Below, one piece after another: positions 36,733 to 48,668 of a DNA stretch of 64,000 bases. A program made the position numbers and the translations under genes. Position 1 is the stretch's first letter; each line of letters starts with the position of its first letter. The stretch comes from Lagopus muta (lineage: Eukaryota; Chordata; Aves; Galliformes; Phasianidae). The notes below the pieces were generated by a model. The model was not told the origin of the DNA. It saw only the letters and a program-made list of their open reading frames with translations, and did no database searches. Where the stretch lies: the NCBI RefSeq assembly GCF_023343835.1, contig NC_064436.1, forward strand, positions 49,885,883 to 49,949,882, written 5' to 3'.

Positions 36733-38999
36733 AGTCTTCCCTCCCCTGCTAATGCTTCTGAGCTGCTGACCCCCACTTCATGTGGGCATTCACAGCTCCA
36801 GATTTCTCTACCTCATCTGAAATGTGCAGTCTCTTAGAGCAGACCTTCTGCACTGCACCCATCTTGAAGCATGAGAAGCAAGTGTCCTTGCTTCTATGTG
36901 CCTGAAACCTGGTGATTATTGCATGGAGACATTAGAAATTCAGGTCCTGATCCTTCTTTTTTGCTGTGTCTAAAGCCTGCAAAAAATGCCGAGCTCAACA
37001 AACTAGAATATATTCTGTAGTGGGTCTCTGCTGTTTCTGTTTATAAAGGTACTTTAAAGTTTACTGGATGAGGACTGGAACATTTGTGCCAGCTCACTGC
37101 TCCAACACCAGGTCATGAAAGCATGATATTCCTCTCCAAACTAGCAAGTATTTAAAAATCATGGACAAACTACTACAGCTGATACTGAGGAACCCCGGTG
37201 GCAGATGGCTTGCATTCAGAGCACTTGTTTGGGAGACTCAAACTCTGTGTTTAATTCCCTGTTCTGTACCAGGCAGAAGAGACAGCAGCATCCAAATCTG
37301 AATCTTCTATCTCCCAGATGAGCTCCCTTGCCCCTGGGTGGCATTTCTGCTGCCACATCCTCCTCCTCCTTTTCCTGTTGACCTGGATTGGCTTGCTTAT
37401 GATTAGAGGAAGGAAATACCTGCAATCTGGACTCAGGCATCAGCTCTTCTTCAGAAGCCAACCTTAGGAGAAGCCTGGTTGTGTATTCATTCCTCTCCTG
37501 GCACTGTGTCCTAGCTTGTGTCCTTCTTTGTACCCATGTTTCAAGAGCAATTTCATTTTGTATTTATAAACCTACTGTGTCTTTCTTTTTGTTCCATATT
37601 TATGGTGATACCAACATAACCAGATGTCAGCAGGGCCTGATGGACTCTTCTGGAATACATTGAAGTTCTCGCAGGACAGGGCAGTGGATAATAAATATAT
37701 GTGGCCACTTACACACTGGAGGTTGCCTGATTACCAAGCTCGTCCTGTAATCTTTTGTTCATTCCACATTCCACAAAAGCAGAGATACTGTTGGACTGCA
37801 AATGTTGCTTCACACAATATCATAAGGATGGAATTTTTCAGGAAACTTCAGCATTTCCTGAAGACACTCCTTTGCAAAGGAAGGGCTACATTACAGCCCC
37901 AAGATATCTACCATGGCAGAGAAACCCAGTGAGATGGGAGATAAGGCATTTAGGGCTGGGGTCTCCCTCACAGGGAGGGGAGGATTAGCATCCCAGTGCC
38001 AAAAGCAATGATTTATTAAGTAAGCCATAGCTGCAGGGGCTGCTAATGCTGCTCATCTTCCTTGTATTCATCATGCATTTTAAATACTGTTTGGGAAAGA
38101 CATCTTGGACAAAAGGAACTTACTATTAAAAGCACCAAAACTTTGGTGGTTTATAGAGCAGGGAAGAGAGAACATTGCCTATGGCTTCCTCCTTATCCAT
38201 CAGTCATGAACTCCACCAGTCCAGGAAAATCTAACAGCAGTGTTTTGGATGGCTTTGTACTCTAAAGGCTGACTAAAATTAGGATAGAATGATTGGTTCG
38301 GGTAAGTTTTCTTTCTCAGGAAGCAACAGATGGTAGATGCTGATGCCTGCTGATGTGAAACATCCCTTTATTTTTCTGTGGGTGATATTTGGAATTCAAA
38401 ACGCATGGACTGGCTGGAGATCAGAAGGCAGATCACAGTGTGCCACGGGAAAGCCCATGAGACTGACAGGGTGAGAAATTAAGGCAGATTTTACAACGAG
38501 TACTGACACAGTTACAAGTTTTCTCACAAGTTTGGAACAGGAACAATGAATGTCATTTTTAAGGTCAGTTACCAAAATGTCATGTTGGCTATTAAACTTT
38601 CTTTCAAAAGTAAGTAACCATCATTTTGGGAAGAAAAAAAAAAGGCAAAAAGGTTTTATCTTCTCTTTACTGCCATGCTAAATGCACAAGTATCATTTGT
38701 ACTTTCTCAGCTGCAGTATTCAGTTTGTCAGTTTGTGATATTTTGGGAATGTTCGTCCATCGTCTTCTCTGGCAGATGATGTAAGTGGGTGTGCCACAGG
38801 TACTGACAAATATAAATTGTATTTAAGCATATGGTGAAAAATGTAGTGTCTTGCTGCCTCAGAAGGAGAGCAGAAGGCAAAAATGTGGGAATCTCCCGGT
38901 ATTTTTGCTATTGGATTCTCCAGCAAAACAGACAGGATTTAGGCTATAAATGGAACTTTTTGACGCTGTTACGAATTGCATGCAATCAAAAAGGTCTTT
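36733..38999. other. Non-coding DNA upstream of the second CpG island
   Basis: Mixed composition, no repeats that I can name and no supported exon. An A-run with AAAAAGG lies near 38633-38646. CpG is sparse until about 39030. Confidence 0.5.
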
Positions 39000-39029
39000 C
39001 AGGTGCACGAAGAGCAAGAAGCATCCCTG

Positions 39030-39460
39030 TCGCGCCAGTGTTCCCTCATGGAGCTCTGCAGCAGAGGAAGCTGAAACGCCTTTGTTGCCCACGCAGAGGA
39101 ATCAGGGCCGAACGCGGACAAAGGCTGGGCTGCCGCAGCCCTGGGGACGCGGCGGCAGAGACCGGGAGGAGCAAGGCCAGCGAGCCCCGGGGGAGGGCTG
39201 GGACAGGGCGGCTGCTCCCGAGGAGGAGGCTGGGAAGGGCGAGGGCAACCGCGCCGCGGCGGGGTGGGAACCGCAGCCCGAGCCAACGAGCCCCGCCCGG
39301 CCTGGCCCGCGGTGGCAGCGGCGGGCGGCATTTAGGCCGCGTTTCCAGGGCTCCGCTGTCCACAGTGCAGGCAGGAGGATGGGCTGCTGCTCGGCACCCG
39401 TGCCCGTGGGCTGTGCCCTGAAAGCTGCCAACGGCACAGGGCGGATAGTGCGGGTCAGTG
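39030..39460. promoter_or_regulatory. Second CpG island, probable promoter of a rightward gene
   Basis: About 400 bases are GC-rich and CpG-dense (for example CCGCGCCGCGGCGGGG around 39250), surrounded by AT-rich DNA. The island ends just after an ATG-initiated open frame that meets donor-like sequence at 39454-39463. This is the usual arrangement for a first exon at the right edge of an island. There is no strong TATA box, as expected for a CpG-island promoter. Confidence 0.75.
39379..39457 (+). CDS. Candidate first coding exon, MGCC start
   Basis: The ATG is at 39379 in the context GCAGGAGG, inside the CpG island. It gives 26 codons (MGCCSAPVPVGCALKAANGT at the start) and one extra base if the donor is TCA then GTGAAT at 39458. 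The alternative donor CGG then GTCAGT at 39454 would exit in phase 0 and lead to an early stop in exon 3. The frame is also open upstream to 38950, so a longer N-terminus cannot be excluded, but the upstream part looks like GC-rich UTR. Confidence 0.35.
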
Positions 39461-40002
39461 AATGTTTGGTTTGGAAAGAAGTGAAAAGAGCGGCATACCT
39501 GTCACTGCAACAAGCTTCTGTCCTTTAGAAACTTACGGAGAAGTTAAATGTTAAAATGAGGCTATCCAGGTACTTGCATCCCAGTGTTTTAGCGGAGTCA
39601 CCTGGAGAGTGCATGAGCCGCTTCTGCTGATGTTCAGTAACTCCTGAAACTCAGTGGAAGAGCTGGGAATCCAGGATAATTTAAGGTAGATACTGTCATG
39701 CCTATTATGAATCCTGGCAGGGGAGTGAACAGCTGATGCGGCACTAGCTTAAAGGAAAATTAAAGGAGAAACATATAATTAATACCAGTCAACATTACTG
39801 TATGTGAAATCTAGACTGTAAAACTTGCCACCTTTTTTTATAAGATGGTAAGTTAGTTAAATAAGGATGATGAAAATTACAAAAAGCATTTGACCTGAAA
39901 TCAGTAGACTGCAATTAAAGAAAGCCAAACAGTATAAAACTAACATGGCACGTGTTACACTGATTGAAAGCTGGCCTTCTGGCAGGTCCTGGAGTACAAA
40001 TG

Positions 40003-40142
40003 GAGAATCATCATGGAATCATTCTGTTGGAAGGCACCTCTGCAGGTCATATAATCCAGCCCATTGCTCAAAGCTGTGGCAACTTCAAAGGCAGATCAAG
40101 TTGCTTAGGTGTTGTCTGGCTGAGTTTGGGATGTCTCAGGGG
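40003..40142 (-). mobile_element. Diverged CR1 3' fragment, minus orientation
   Basis: GAATCATCATGGAATCATTC, GTTGGAAGGCACCTCTGCAG, GTCATATAATCCAGCCC follows the reverse-complement order of a CR1 3' end. It lies in the first intron of the candidate MGCC gene. Confidence 0.75.
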
Positions 40143-40249
40143 GAGACTGTGCCATCTCTTCTTTAGTGTGAAAGTTCCTCTTCCTTAAAAAGACTTATTT
40201 TGTTAAAAGTTCTTTGAGAATTTTTTTTTTTTTTCAATTCTTCTTTCAG

Positions 40250-40300
40250 ATATCCTGGAGAAAGTGGAGTTTGCAGAGGATGTTGATGCTGAAGAAACTA
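40250..40300 (+). CDS. Candidate exon 2, acidic 16-codon micro-exon
   Basis: The exon is 51 bases between a superb acceptor (a 14-base T run, then CAATTCTTCTTTCAG) and donor CTA then GTGAGT. In the supported frame it reads ILEKVEFAEDVDAEET, with seven acidic residues. A second frame is also open, but it leads to a stop in exon 3. Confidence 0.45.
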
Positions 40301-41244
40301 GTGAGTGCCAAAGGAGGAATATCACAATTATAATTCAAGTGACCTTGGATTGTTTTAACACAATCTAATAAAAAGCCATTGGAGTGAAAACAAAAATCTT
40401 AGGTCATACAGATGGAGTAAATGAATTTGTGCTGGGGAAGAGTGATGCTTGGAGGAACACGGTAAGCAGGATGAATAACTGTCTCAGCATGAATTTGTAG
40501 TGCAGGTCCCTGAAAAATAAACTCCTCTGGCCTCTAAAGTTAAAAATATGGGGAAATTGGTTAGAAAACCTTGCAGAGACTATGTCTTTGCTAAATCGAA
40601 ATGTGGGCCTGGGTCAATTTACTACCTCTGAGGGGAGATGAGATAGAATAGCTTGCCTCCATACACCCAGACTCCCTCAAACATAATAGCCCCACCCATA
40701 CTGCTTGTTTAAGCTATCTTGTCCCATGCTATGACTCAAACCATGCTCAGGTATAGCCTGGCAGAGGTTCACATATTCCCCAAATGCACTCTGAAACTAA
40801 CCATTATGTAGCATGAGCAAATGTGTGCCCACACTTGTGCCTGTGTTTACTTTTCTCACTCAGACACTGCTGTGTTTAGCACTGGCTTAGTAATTACCAT
40901 CATTCAGTGTCCAGACTGAGTATTCACAGGACAAGAATGTGATCACATTAGCAAGGGTGCAAAAGAAGTCCTGAAGAATGGCAAAATAATCTTCATAATG
41001 TTCATACTTTACTGGGGACAATGTAAAAGTGGGACTTGCCTCTTTTCTGAGAACATTGCTATTGAGAGTATTCTCCTGTAATGAATTCTTCAGTGTCGCT
41101 GAATGATAGCAGGATCCAATGGCCAGAAGCTGAATCAAAACAAGCTTGGACAAGGAGGAAGCGCCCAGTTTCATGCTGGTGTTTTCCTAGTAGACTTTCT
41201 GTAGTTCAGAGAAGAGGTTCACACAAGTCTGATGGCCTGTGCTA

Positions 41245-41302
41245 CATAGGTGGGCAGGTTAGATGATCACAACAGATTGATAATCTTTGAATCTTTGAAT
41301 TA
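41245..41302 (+). mobile_element. Possible ancient CR1-type LINE 3' end
   Basis: GGGCAGGTTAGATGATCACA followed by a (TTTGAATC)2-3 tail matches the arrangement of old amniote CR1/L3 3' ends (a GATGATCA word, then a short tandem tail). The body is too decayed to assign. Confidence 0.35.
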
Positions 41303-44300
41303 ATCCATGAGATTTTGAGATACAAATAAAAGTTTGGCGCTTGGATTCTGTTGTTCTGCCAAACAGTAGCACTGAGAGAGCTTCAAGGCTTCACCTTTCA
41401 TCGCCACCTTATATAACTATATACCAATTGGTATGGTTCCCAGAACAGCATAGAAAGGCATAGTTAACACTTTTGCCTTTTGCAAATCATTACTGATACA
41501 TCTATCATTTTCATTATATGTTATAGAGGAATTGTAGAATCCGTTCATTAAGAAGAATTTTCTTCTTCACAACATGTTTTAAAAACTTACTGGGTTGTTG
41601 TGTGGTTTGTTATTTTTTTGTGTGTGTGCTTTCATTTCTCTATCAGTCTGTATTTTCTGGTTGGTAACAACTATTCTCATCCTGCTCTTTCCTTCAGAAC
41701 AGTTTGTTTAATATCTGCCTGCACACTCCCTTCATAGGAGAAGGAATGGTTGCCCTTGGCATTTTGGGGCAGTGACTCACTAAATATCTACTGTGGTTTT
41801 TCAAGAATTCACAGTTAACATTCATATATTTTTGTTTAAATACTTACTTGTATGTTATTTCAGATAGCTTATAACCATTTTTAATAACATTTGTCCTTTA
41901 AAATCATCAGCTCAATATACTAAGGAATTGAACTTCATTGTCTGGAAGTGAAATGTGTAGCATACAATCCAGTGTGCCAAAGATATAGTTCTATTAACAA
42001 ACTCTCTTCATTTAAGTTCACGTAGAGTTGTACCTTATTTTGAATGCATTCCATTTTCTATTAGGAAATGGTTACATGTACTTGTGCATTTTTTAGTGCC
42101 GACAGAAGACATCCAACATGTTCCACTCAGATTGAAGTTTCTGTGAGATGCAGTCTTCTGCTCTGGCATGACAAATTGCTGGTTATGGATCTAGTCACCT
42201 ACCTGATGGACTTGATTTTATAGTCTTCAGAACAGACCACCTGCTCACTCATTTTGAATTTCATATGTGACAAAGTGAATTAATAAGCTTTCAAGATAAT
42301 TTTCTTTACCAAGAACAACTCAAAGATGAATTGTAGGGGGTGCAGCTTTATTAGATCTGCAAAGTGAGTGTCTTGGTTGGAGGCATCTGTGGTGGCTGGG
42401 TTGAACACACAAACATTATGAATGTGGCTGTGCCAAACTTGAGCTGTGAGTGATTTCTGAGCCACACAAAGTAATGATGGATCTTACGTGACATGCAACA
42501 CCATCTGCTCTGCTCCCTGTGGCTATGCAGACCCAAGACTCACTTCAACATGCTCATCATGCTGGGCTCTGTAACAGTGTCATGTTGCTCATAGCTATGT
42601 AAATCTAGTCTCTCTCATCTATCATCCCCCTCTTGATGCTGCTGATAAGGCATTAAATTTTTCTTCTTTTAGTGTCCTTTGTCTGCATCTTGATTTTGAT
42701 GGGTGTTCTTTGAGTCTCCCTTTTCACTAGCTCCATAATTATTAGATTACCTACCTTCCTAGCTCATACAGTGAACTTGTCTCCTAAAAATGGGACGTCT
42801 GTGAGCGTGGCGGCCAGCTGAATGCCAGCCCTTTCTACCTTTGTTTCATAATTTTGAGCCCATGTTTTATTTGCCTCTTCAACAATGGGGAAAGCATTTG
42901 CCATCTATTCCCTACTGAGTGTGAGACATAAAAGATTTCTGAAAATGCAGCCTCCTCTGAATTATTTTCTCTACAACCTCTTGAATTAACAGCAGATCAG
43001 TCCCTTTAGGATGGGGCAATGAGAAATGCTGGTAATTACTGCTTGCAAGTATAAACAGTCATGCCCATGTGCTGAAGGGACCTAACTAATGCCAGCCAAT
43101 TAAAAACAGTGAGAGGAAGATCACAGCTCCTCGGCTAATGCAAATACTGTGGCCTGTAAACACGACTCTTTGCCTGGGAGAGCTCATCTGACTTTCTTTT
43201 CTGTAATGTTACATGACCTCTTTTGAACCCTTTCAGATCTCCATGGGATTGCAGGCCTGAGTTATATTGTTGGAAAATGATGAACTTCATGTGAGACTTG
43301 TCATTAGGAGTAGAAAACAAATCCAAGACATGGCTTAGTCCTTGTTAAGAGAATGAGGTTTCTGTGGTCTGTTTGGATTGTAAATCATCAGAAGCCTCCC
43401 TGCAAGAGACCCATTTGCTTCTCCACACAGAGTAAGGACAATAATATTCAATATATGCCAAAAGAGCTGTGTCCTTTACTGGAAAGGTACCAGAAATCAT
43501 CTGCATTGCGCTAGTAAAGTCTCAGTGTGCTTCCTGTTGAAGTTGATGGCAGGTCTTTGAATAGGTTGGACTATGAGGTAGCTTAACATTTTTGAAGCAT
43601 TATGATCGCAAAATAAGATATTATATATGGACTAAACTTTCTGCCTGAAAAGCACATGAAGCAGTGCAAAAGCTTCCCGTGGTCACTGAAGAAACTGAAG
43701 AAAAAGAAAACTGGGGCAAATCCTAGGCTGGTCTGTCCTGTTGGTGGCACTGGGAATTGTTTACGATATTTAAAGAGGAATCCTAGGGTGACACTGCACA
43801 TGACTACTTTCAGCAAAGCTTTTCAGATAGGGCCTGCACCACAGGAATTAATGGGACTGCCATTGGATAGGACAGAGCTTGAGTGGTTTGCTGGCTGCAG
43901 TTCTCACTTGACATTTTCTGGGTCGCCTGAGGTCAGTGCAGTAGCTAAAGAGAAAGAGTAGCAAACTTCATCTGTGTGCATAACAAACTGCTCCCTTTTA
44001 CTTCACAACATTTTCTTACTGAAAATTTAGAGAAACTGTGCTGTTAGAGTAGGTGAAGTTTTTGCTCAACATATTAATTCTTCAACTGTTGCTAGGTGTG
44101 GTTTCAAAACAGTTGTAATTCTACTAATATATCTTCTTAAATAACATCAAAACATGACTCTTCAAGGAATTAGAAATGTGTTTCAACAATGACCTTCCTG
44201 CTGGCATTGCCTTGATGGTTTGTTTTGGTTTTTTGTTAGTGTTGTACATAGAGACAAAGCAAGTACCCTCCTTATGTAAGAATACTGTCTTCTATCAGAA

Positions 44301-44451
44301 AACTCGTTTAATAAAAGCTATATGAAAACACCCCATACATAATACTATCAATTCTTAGCGATCTATAAAATGTCCATCATCTACTAGGTGCAAGCCTGCA
44401 AGCCTCAGCCTGCCTGCACGTGCAAATTATTCCATTGAACTACTGAGGCTG

Positions 44452-44472
44452 TTTGCAATTAGGAATTGCAAA
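44452..44472. promoter_or_regulatory. Perfect 9-bp dyad TTTGCAATT / AATTGCAAA
   Basis: Two inverted TTTGCAATT half-sites are separated by AGG. The half-site resembles C/EBP-type TTGCAAT and POU-type ATTTGCA-like motifs. It is followed by TAATTA words near 44508, so this may be part of a conserved enhancer. Function is inference. Confidence 0.3.
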
Positions 44473-45323
44473 TCACCTGTGGACAATCCTAAATGTTATG
44501 TTCTAATTAATGTAGCTATGTAAATCTAGAACTTCTATAGTACTCAAACAGAGGAGAAGCTAATATTACATGGCCCAGGCAATAAGCCCTAAGGAGGACT
44601 TTTAGGAATTAATTATTTCCTTTTTGGAAACCAACAAGTGAATATTTTATAGAAAAGATTTTAGGCAAATAATTTTGTATTTAATAGTGCATGTAGACAT
44701 TTAAAAGATGTGAAGAATGCAATGTAATTATATTTTCTGCTATTTATTTTTTTTCAATTAATAACAAATATTTTCTGCTAGAAAGTTTCCATTTGGTCTA
44801 CTTAATTAATTGATTAATCTCAGAGAAGTGCATTTTGGATGCATGTCTGGGAATGTTTCAGCACATGCTATTCTATGAAGTGATAACAACCACTATGGAT
44901 TTTCTGGATCACAGCTTCATAATTTGAGATCATTGAGGAAAACAGCAAGATAAGATAGAGCCTATCCTATATTTGGAATACCAAAAATCAAGACGGAACT
45001 ACTTGAACGTAAACTCAGAAATGGTTTTGTGGAACAACAGGCAAATCCCACAGTTCCACCGAGCAGGAAGGCATTAATAATTTATCCCTGCAGGCAGGAA
45101 TTCAGTTTACCACCCTCCCCATTACAGCTGCCAATGCAACCCAGGAAGAAAGGAAAGGAGGGAGTGTATCTGAATGAGTGAAGCAAAGAAGAGATATCAG
45201 GGCCACTGTTGCTGTGGGGAGATAATGGTTTGAGGACAGACATGATTGAAGGGATGGCCCAAGGTTAGGGGCAGAGTTGTTGAAAAGAAACTTGCTTAAT
45301 TTCTTTTTCTTTTCCGGTAACAG

Positions 45324-45397
45324 CTGGAGGAGTTTTAGTATCGTCTTCCTTTATCTTTGAGACTACTGATTTTGACCATATCTATATAATTCAACAG
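45324..45397 (+). CDS. Candidate exon 3, 24 codons
   Basis: The exon is 74 bases after the acceptor TTTCTTTTCCGGTAACAG and before the donor CAACAG then GTGAGC. Only one frame is open: GGVLVSSSFIFETTDFDHIY and then IIQQ. It requires one base from the preceding exon, which exon 2 supplies. It exits in phase 0. Confidence 0.45.
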
Positions 45398-46359
45398 GTG
45401 AGCCCATCACTTCTGTGAATTGTTTAAGGCTTCCTATGTTGTACAGTCAATTTCTTCCAAAATGTATTATTGAGGGTGTTTTTTTTTTAAAATCTTGTTA
45501 TTTGTGATTTCCCCAAGGGTGGTGGATGTGTGTGTCATGTGTCTTGCTTTGCATTCTCAGTGTGCATTGTATGAATTCAAACTACTAAGAAGTATATTTT
45601 TATGCTTTGGACTGCATAGCTGTAAAAAATGATGGTATGCTTAGGAAATTTTGGGATGTTTTGGATGTTGTGCTAATTTCTTGACTGTAACTCAAATAAA
45701 GCATACATCACTGATGTCTCACAGGTGTCACCTGTGGCAATCTCCGGAGAACAGCTCTTCCCTAGTTATCTAGTTTTTCCTGTCTTGAGATGGTTTCACA
45801 ACGAACATTGAATGTGAACAGAAGTGATGTAATAGGGTGAATTGGATTGCACCAGGTCTGGGATTAAAAAAGATGTGATTGCATGGTTACGTGGCAGTGT
45901 GCACATGTGGCCAGCTCCATCACTCCTGTTTCCAGCAGGGCCAGAGTCTGGGGGTGGTGCAGGGCATCTACTGGTGGCTGTGCGGGGGAGAAGCTGTCAG
46001 GGCTGTGCTCAGGGTGAGGAGGAGCAGATGGGTACAGATAGGCATACAGCAAAAAGACCAGACAACTGAACTGAATTTCTCAGCCCTGTGCCCAAAAAGC
46101 CACCTGAAGGCTACTTTATTCTGGACTTTTTCTGGATTCCCTAAGATTTTTCTTTGAAGAGCTACAGCCACGGCACCATATTAGTTCCCAGTTCTGCAAG
46201 AGGAAGAAGGGCCACAATTCCTCCCTTGAAAGCTGGTTAACAGCCAGCTGGACAAGAGCCTCATGTTGCATGCACAGTTTACCCAGCAAAATTAGCTCTT
46301 TGGCCATTCTTTTTATCTAAGTAAGGGAAAGCATGAACATGAACCTTTAAAATAGATCC

Positions 46360-46378
46360 TTTTTTTTTTTTTTTTTTT
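46360..46378. repeat. Poly-T run, 19 bases
   Basis: An uninterrupted T run, followed by GGTTGTTGTTCC. Confidence 0.85.
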
Positions 46379-46746
46379 GGTTGTTGTTCCTTTGAAAAAG
46401 TTTAAAACAGGTTTATAGTATGTTTTCAGTCATCATCAGCTGCTGGTACTCTATTATGTTTCTCTGAGACTGGCTTCAAATTTAACTCTCTGTATCTGGA
46501 GGTCCATGTTACTACATTCTGGTGACAGCAACATTTTATCACCAAATAGAGAAGAAATTTGTAAAAAATCAGAATGGCATCCAGTATACCCCAACGTGGG
46601 TGGTGGAACAAGTTTTCTCTATGGTCACAGTACATTAAGTCCCTTTGCTTTAACTGCTTGTGTAGTTGAAGTACATCTTCTGGAGACATGCAATCACACC
46701 TGCCCTTTTTCTTGGATCTTTTGACTTGAATTTTTACTCTTTACAG

Positions 46747-46812
46747 ATGTATCTTCAGCAGATAGTGTACCAGCAACCAACATTGAATAACATTGAAACA
46801 AACATTAAATAA
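46747..46812 (+). CDS. Candidate terminal exon 4
   Basis: A good pyrimidine tract with TTTACAG is followed by 21 codons in phase 0 (MYLQQIVYQQPTLNNIETNI and a final Lys) and a TAA stop. An ATTAAA variant polyadenylation signal overlaps the stop. The exon is short, so the open frame alone carries little weight. A competing terminal exon at 63613, also preceded by a strong acceptor (TTTTTTCCCCCCTGCAG), is possible. Confidence 0.28.
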   Translation: MYLQQIVYQQPTLNNIETNIK

Positions 46813-48397
46813 CAAAAGACATTATAAAGTAAAAAGAATGAGAAGCCATATTAGCCCACTTTCAGGGAGTAGTTCTGACCTACTTTTAGGGGTGCTTCAC
46901 CTGGGATGCTGTTATTCTACTTATTGAACTTCTTTTTTCACATTTACACTCTGTGCATTTGTAGCCATGCCCTGGGGTGTTTGTAGAGCTAATGTCTTAG
47001 ACATTTAAATGTGACAAATTGCACATCCACCCATGGCTGGCAATCCAGCTCTGCAGCCAAAGCAGAGGGGTGACCTAATCCTGGGAGGTATCTCTAGTCT
47101 GGAAGGAAGAATGGAGGGCAGGGAGGTTTCTCCAGCAGGTGAGCTTAGCTTAGTACCTGCTCATCCACTGAAGCAGCTGAAGATAGCATTGAGTGGTGTG
47201 GCCTTTCAGTAGCCACGTCTGGTTTTGAAATACCTCCTGTCTCATTCCTGCCTGCAAGGATAGCACACAGTGAATGTGAATTTTCCATCTGATGCTGCTC
47301 TTGGAAAAAGTCCTTCTCCATCTCCATCAGTGATGGTTTGTCTTGTGTGTGAGGTGAGCACGTAGCCTTCCACTCCCTTATAAAAAACCATAATGTAATC
47401 TAATTCTGGATCCCTCTTTGTTCAAGTCAGGTTCAAGTCCTAAAAATCCTGCCTAGCTGTTGATCATCACAAGTTGCACTGTAGCAGGTAAATCAATACC
47501 ACTGCCTGTTCATGTATGTGTATAGGAACTGATGTTGTGGTGTTATATGGGATGCCCCTTAGGAAATCATTCCAGGAGTTTGGCCATAGGTTAAGTGAGC
47601 TTTACTTCCCTAGATGTTTCCCTGTCTTTCTTGGATCTTCCGACACTCATGCTTCTTACTGAATTCCCCAGCAGGGCTTGTGCTGGCCTGGGGCTACCAG
47701 GCGGCACCAGCACAGGGCAAGGAGCCAGCCCTGGGGCATCGGAAGGGGAGGGCTGGGCGCAGGGGCCAGGGGAAGTGCCTGTGTGCTGCGCTGAGCACTC
47801 GGGATGGGCCACACCTGGGCTGTGCTAATGAAACACTGAAACAGCGGAACATCACTGCCGCCTCACCACTGCACCTGTCACGCTGCCCTGGCTGACTCCT
47901 TCACAGCCAAGAGGAGGGCTGCCTGGGTTATTTGCCGCTCCTCTGTCCTCTGTGGATGCTGTAGTGCTAAGCCAGGCCTCATTTATATGTAACTTGCTGC
48001 ATTTTTCCCTTAAAAATTATAAAGTCACACAACCATCTGTAAAATGGCGTAACACATAGCATAGAATTCGCATTACATGGTCTCCTCGTCTAATTATTGA
48101 TGGGCTAGTGTAAACAAGCACAACCTTTCAAATAATGGCACCAGGCACAGGCTCTGTAAGAAAAGGCAAGTGTTTGTCTGCCAAAGGCGAAGCAGCCAAA
48201 AGCAAGCACTTGTTAACAGTGCAGTTAGCACAGAGCCCCACGCATCTGGATGATCCTGAGAATGCCCTTGCAGATGTGCTGTGCAGGCAGAGCTTCAGGT
48301 TTTACCCTGGTCTGGGGTTCTGGGCCATTGAGCAGCCCCATGGAGTGACTGTGTGGTAGATCCTTGACTGAGTGGCCACAAACCTGGGAATCCAGCC
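46813..48397. other. Non-coding DNA with a GC-rich but CpG-poor patch
   Basis: Around 47660-47890 the sequence becomes GC-rich without CpG enrichment, so open frames there are compositional. A B-box-like word GGTTCAAGTCC near 47430 has no A box or acceptor stem. No gene is supported. Confidence 0.5.
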
Positions 48398-48590
48398 TCA
48401 TAAAATCACAGAATGTCTTCTGTTAGAAGGGATCCTAAAGATCGTCTAGTTCCAAACCCCCTGCCATGGGCAAGGTTCCTACCCACTGGATCAGGCTGCC
48501 CAGGGCCCCATCCAACCTTGAACAGCTCTGGGCATGAGGTATCCACAAACTTCTCTGGTCAGCCTGTTCCAGTGCTTCACCACCCTAATG
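48398..48590 (-). mobile_element. CR1 3' fragment, minus orientation
   Basis: AAAATCACAGAATGTCTTC, GATCGTCTAGTTCCAAACCC, CCTGCCATGGGCAAGG, CCCAGGGCCCCATCCAACCT, AGCCTGTTCCAGTGCTTCAC is the ordered reverse complement of a CR1 3' region. Confidence 0.92.
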
Positions 48591-48612
48591 TTTCTACAAT
48601 GTATGTGTGTGT

Positions 48613-48668
48613 AGATCCTTGGAGATATTCAAAATCCTCTGGAAATGGTCCTGGGCAACCTGCTGTGA
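48613..48668 (+). mobile_element. CR1 fragment, plus orientation
   Basis: AGATCCTTGGAGATATTCAA, AAATGGTCCTGGGCAACCTG corresponds to the CR1 segment upstream of the 3' end, in the orientation opposite to its immediate neighbour. Confidence 0.65.

Larger units (their letters stand above)
40307..45323. other. Large putative intron 2 of the MGCC gene model
   Basis: AT-rich DNA with no supported exon. It contains an old LINE-like 3' end near 41250-41302, homeodomain-type TAATTA words around 44500-44815 and a perfect 9-bp dyad at 44452-44472. A protein-like plus frame at 43656-43961 has no splice support. Confidence 0.45.
39379..46812 (+). other. Candidate four-exon gene for a small Met-Gly-Cys-Cys protein
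   Basis: Four plus-strand segments join in one frame: 39379-39457, 40250-40300, 45324-45397 and 46747-46812. Phases are 1, 1 and 0. Exon 3 is open in only one frame, and that frame is the one set by the acidic reading of exon 2, which is independent support. Acceptors at 40249, 45323 and 46746 all have long pyrimidine tracts; donors at 40301 (GTGAGT) and 45398 (GTGAGC) are strong, while the exon 1 donor is weak. The product would be about 89 residues: an MGCC start suited to N-myristoylation at Gly2 and palmitoylation at Cys3/Cys4, hence membrane anchoring; an acidic middle; a GGVLVSSSFIF segment; and a Gln-rich tail. The MGC start, acidic core and Gly-Gly-Val-x-Val order recall vertebrate OCC1 (C12orf75), but this is a memory-based resemblance, not an alignment. 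Confidence 0.4.

Noticed and set aside
38950-39528. 193-codon open frame covering the second CpG island
   Set aside because: Only the last part, from the ATG at 39379, ends at donor-like sequence; the upstream part has UTR-like GC composition. The longer N-terminus is not supported.
47425-47440. tRNA B-box-like GGTTCAAGTCC
   Set aside because: No A box at the right distance and no acceptor-stem pairing.
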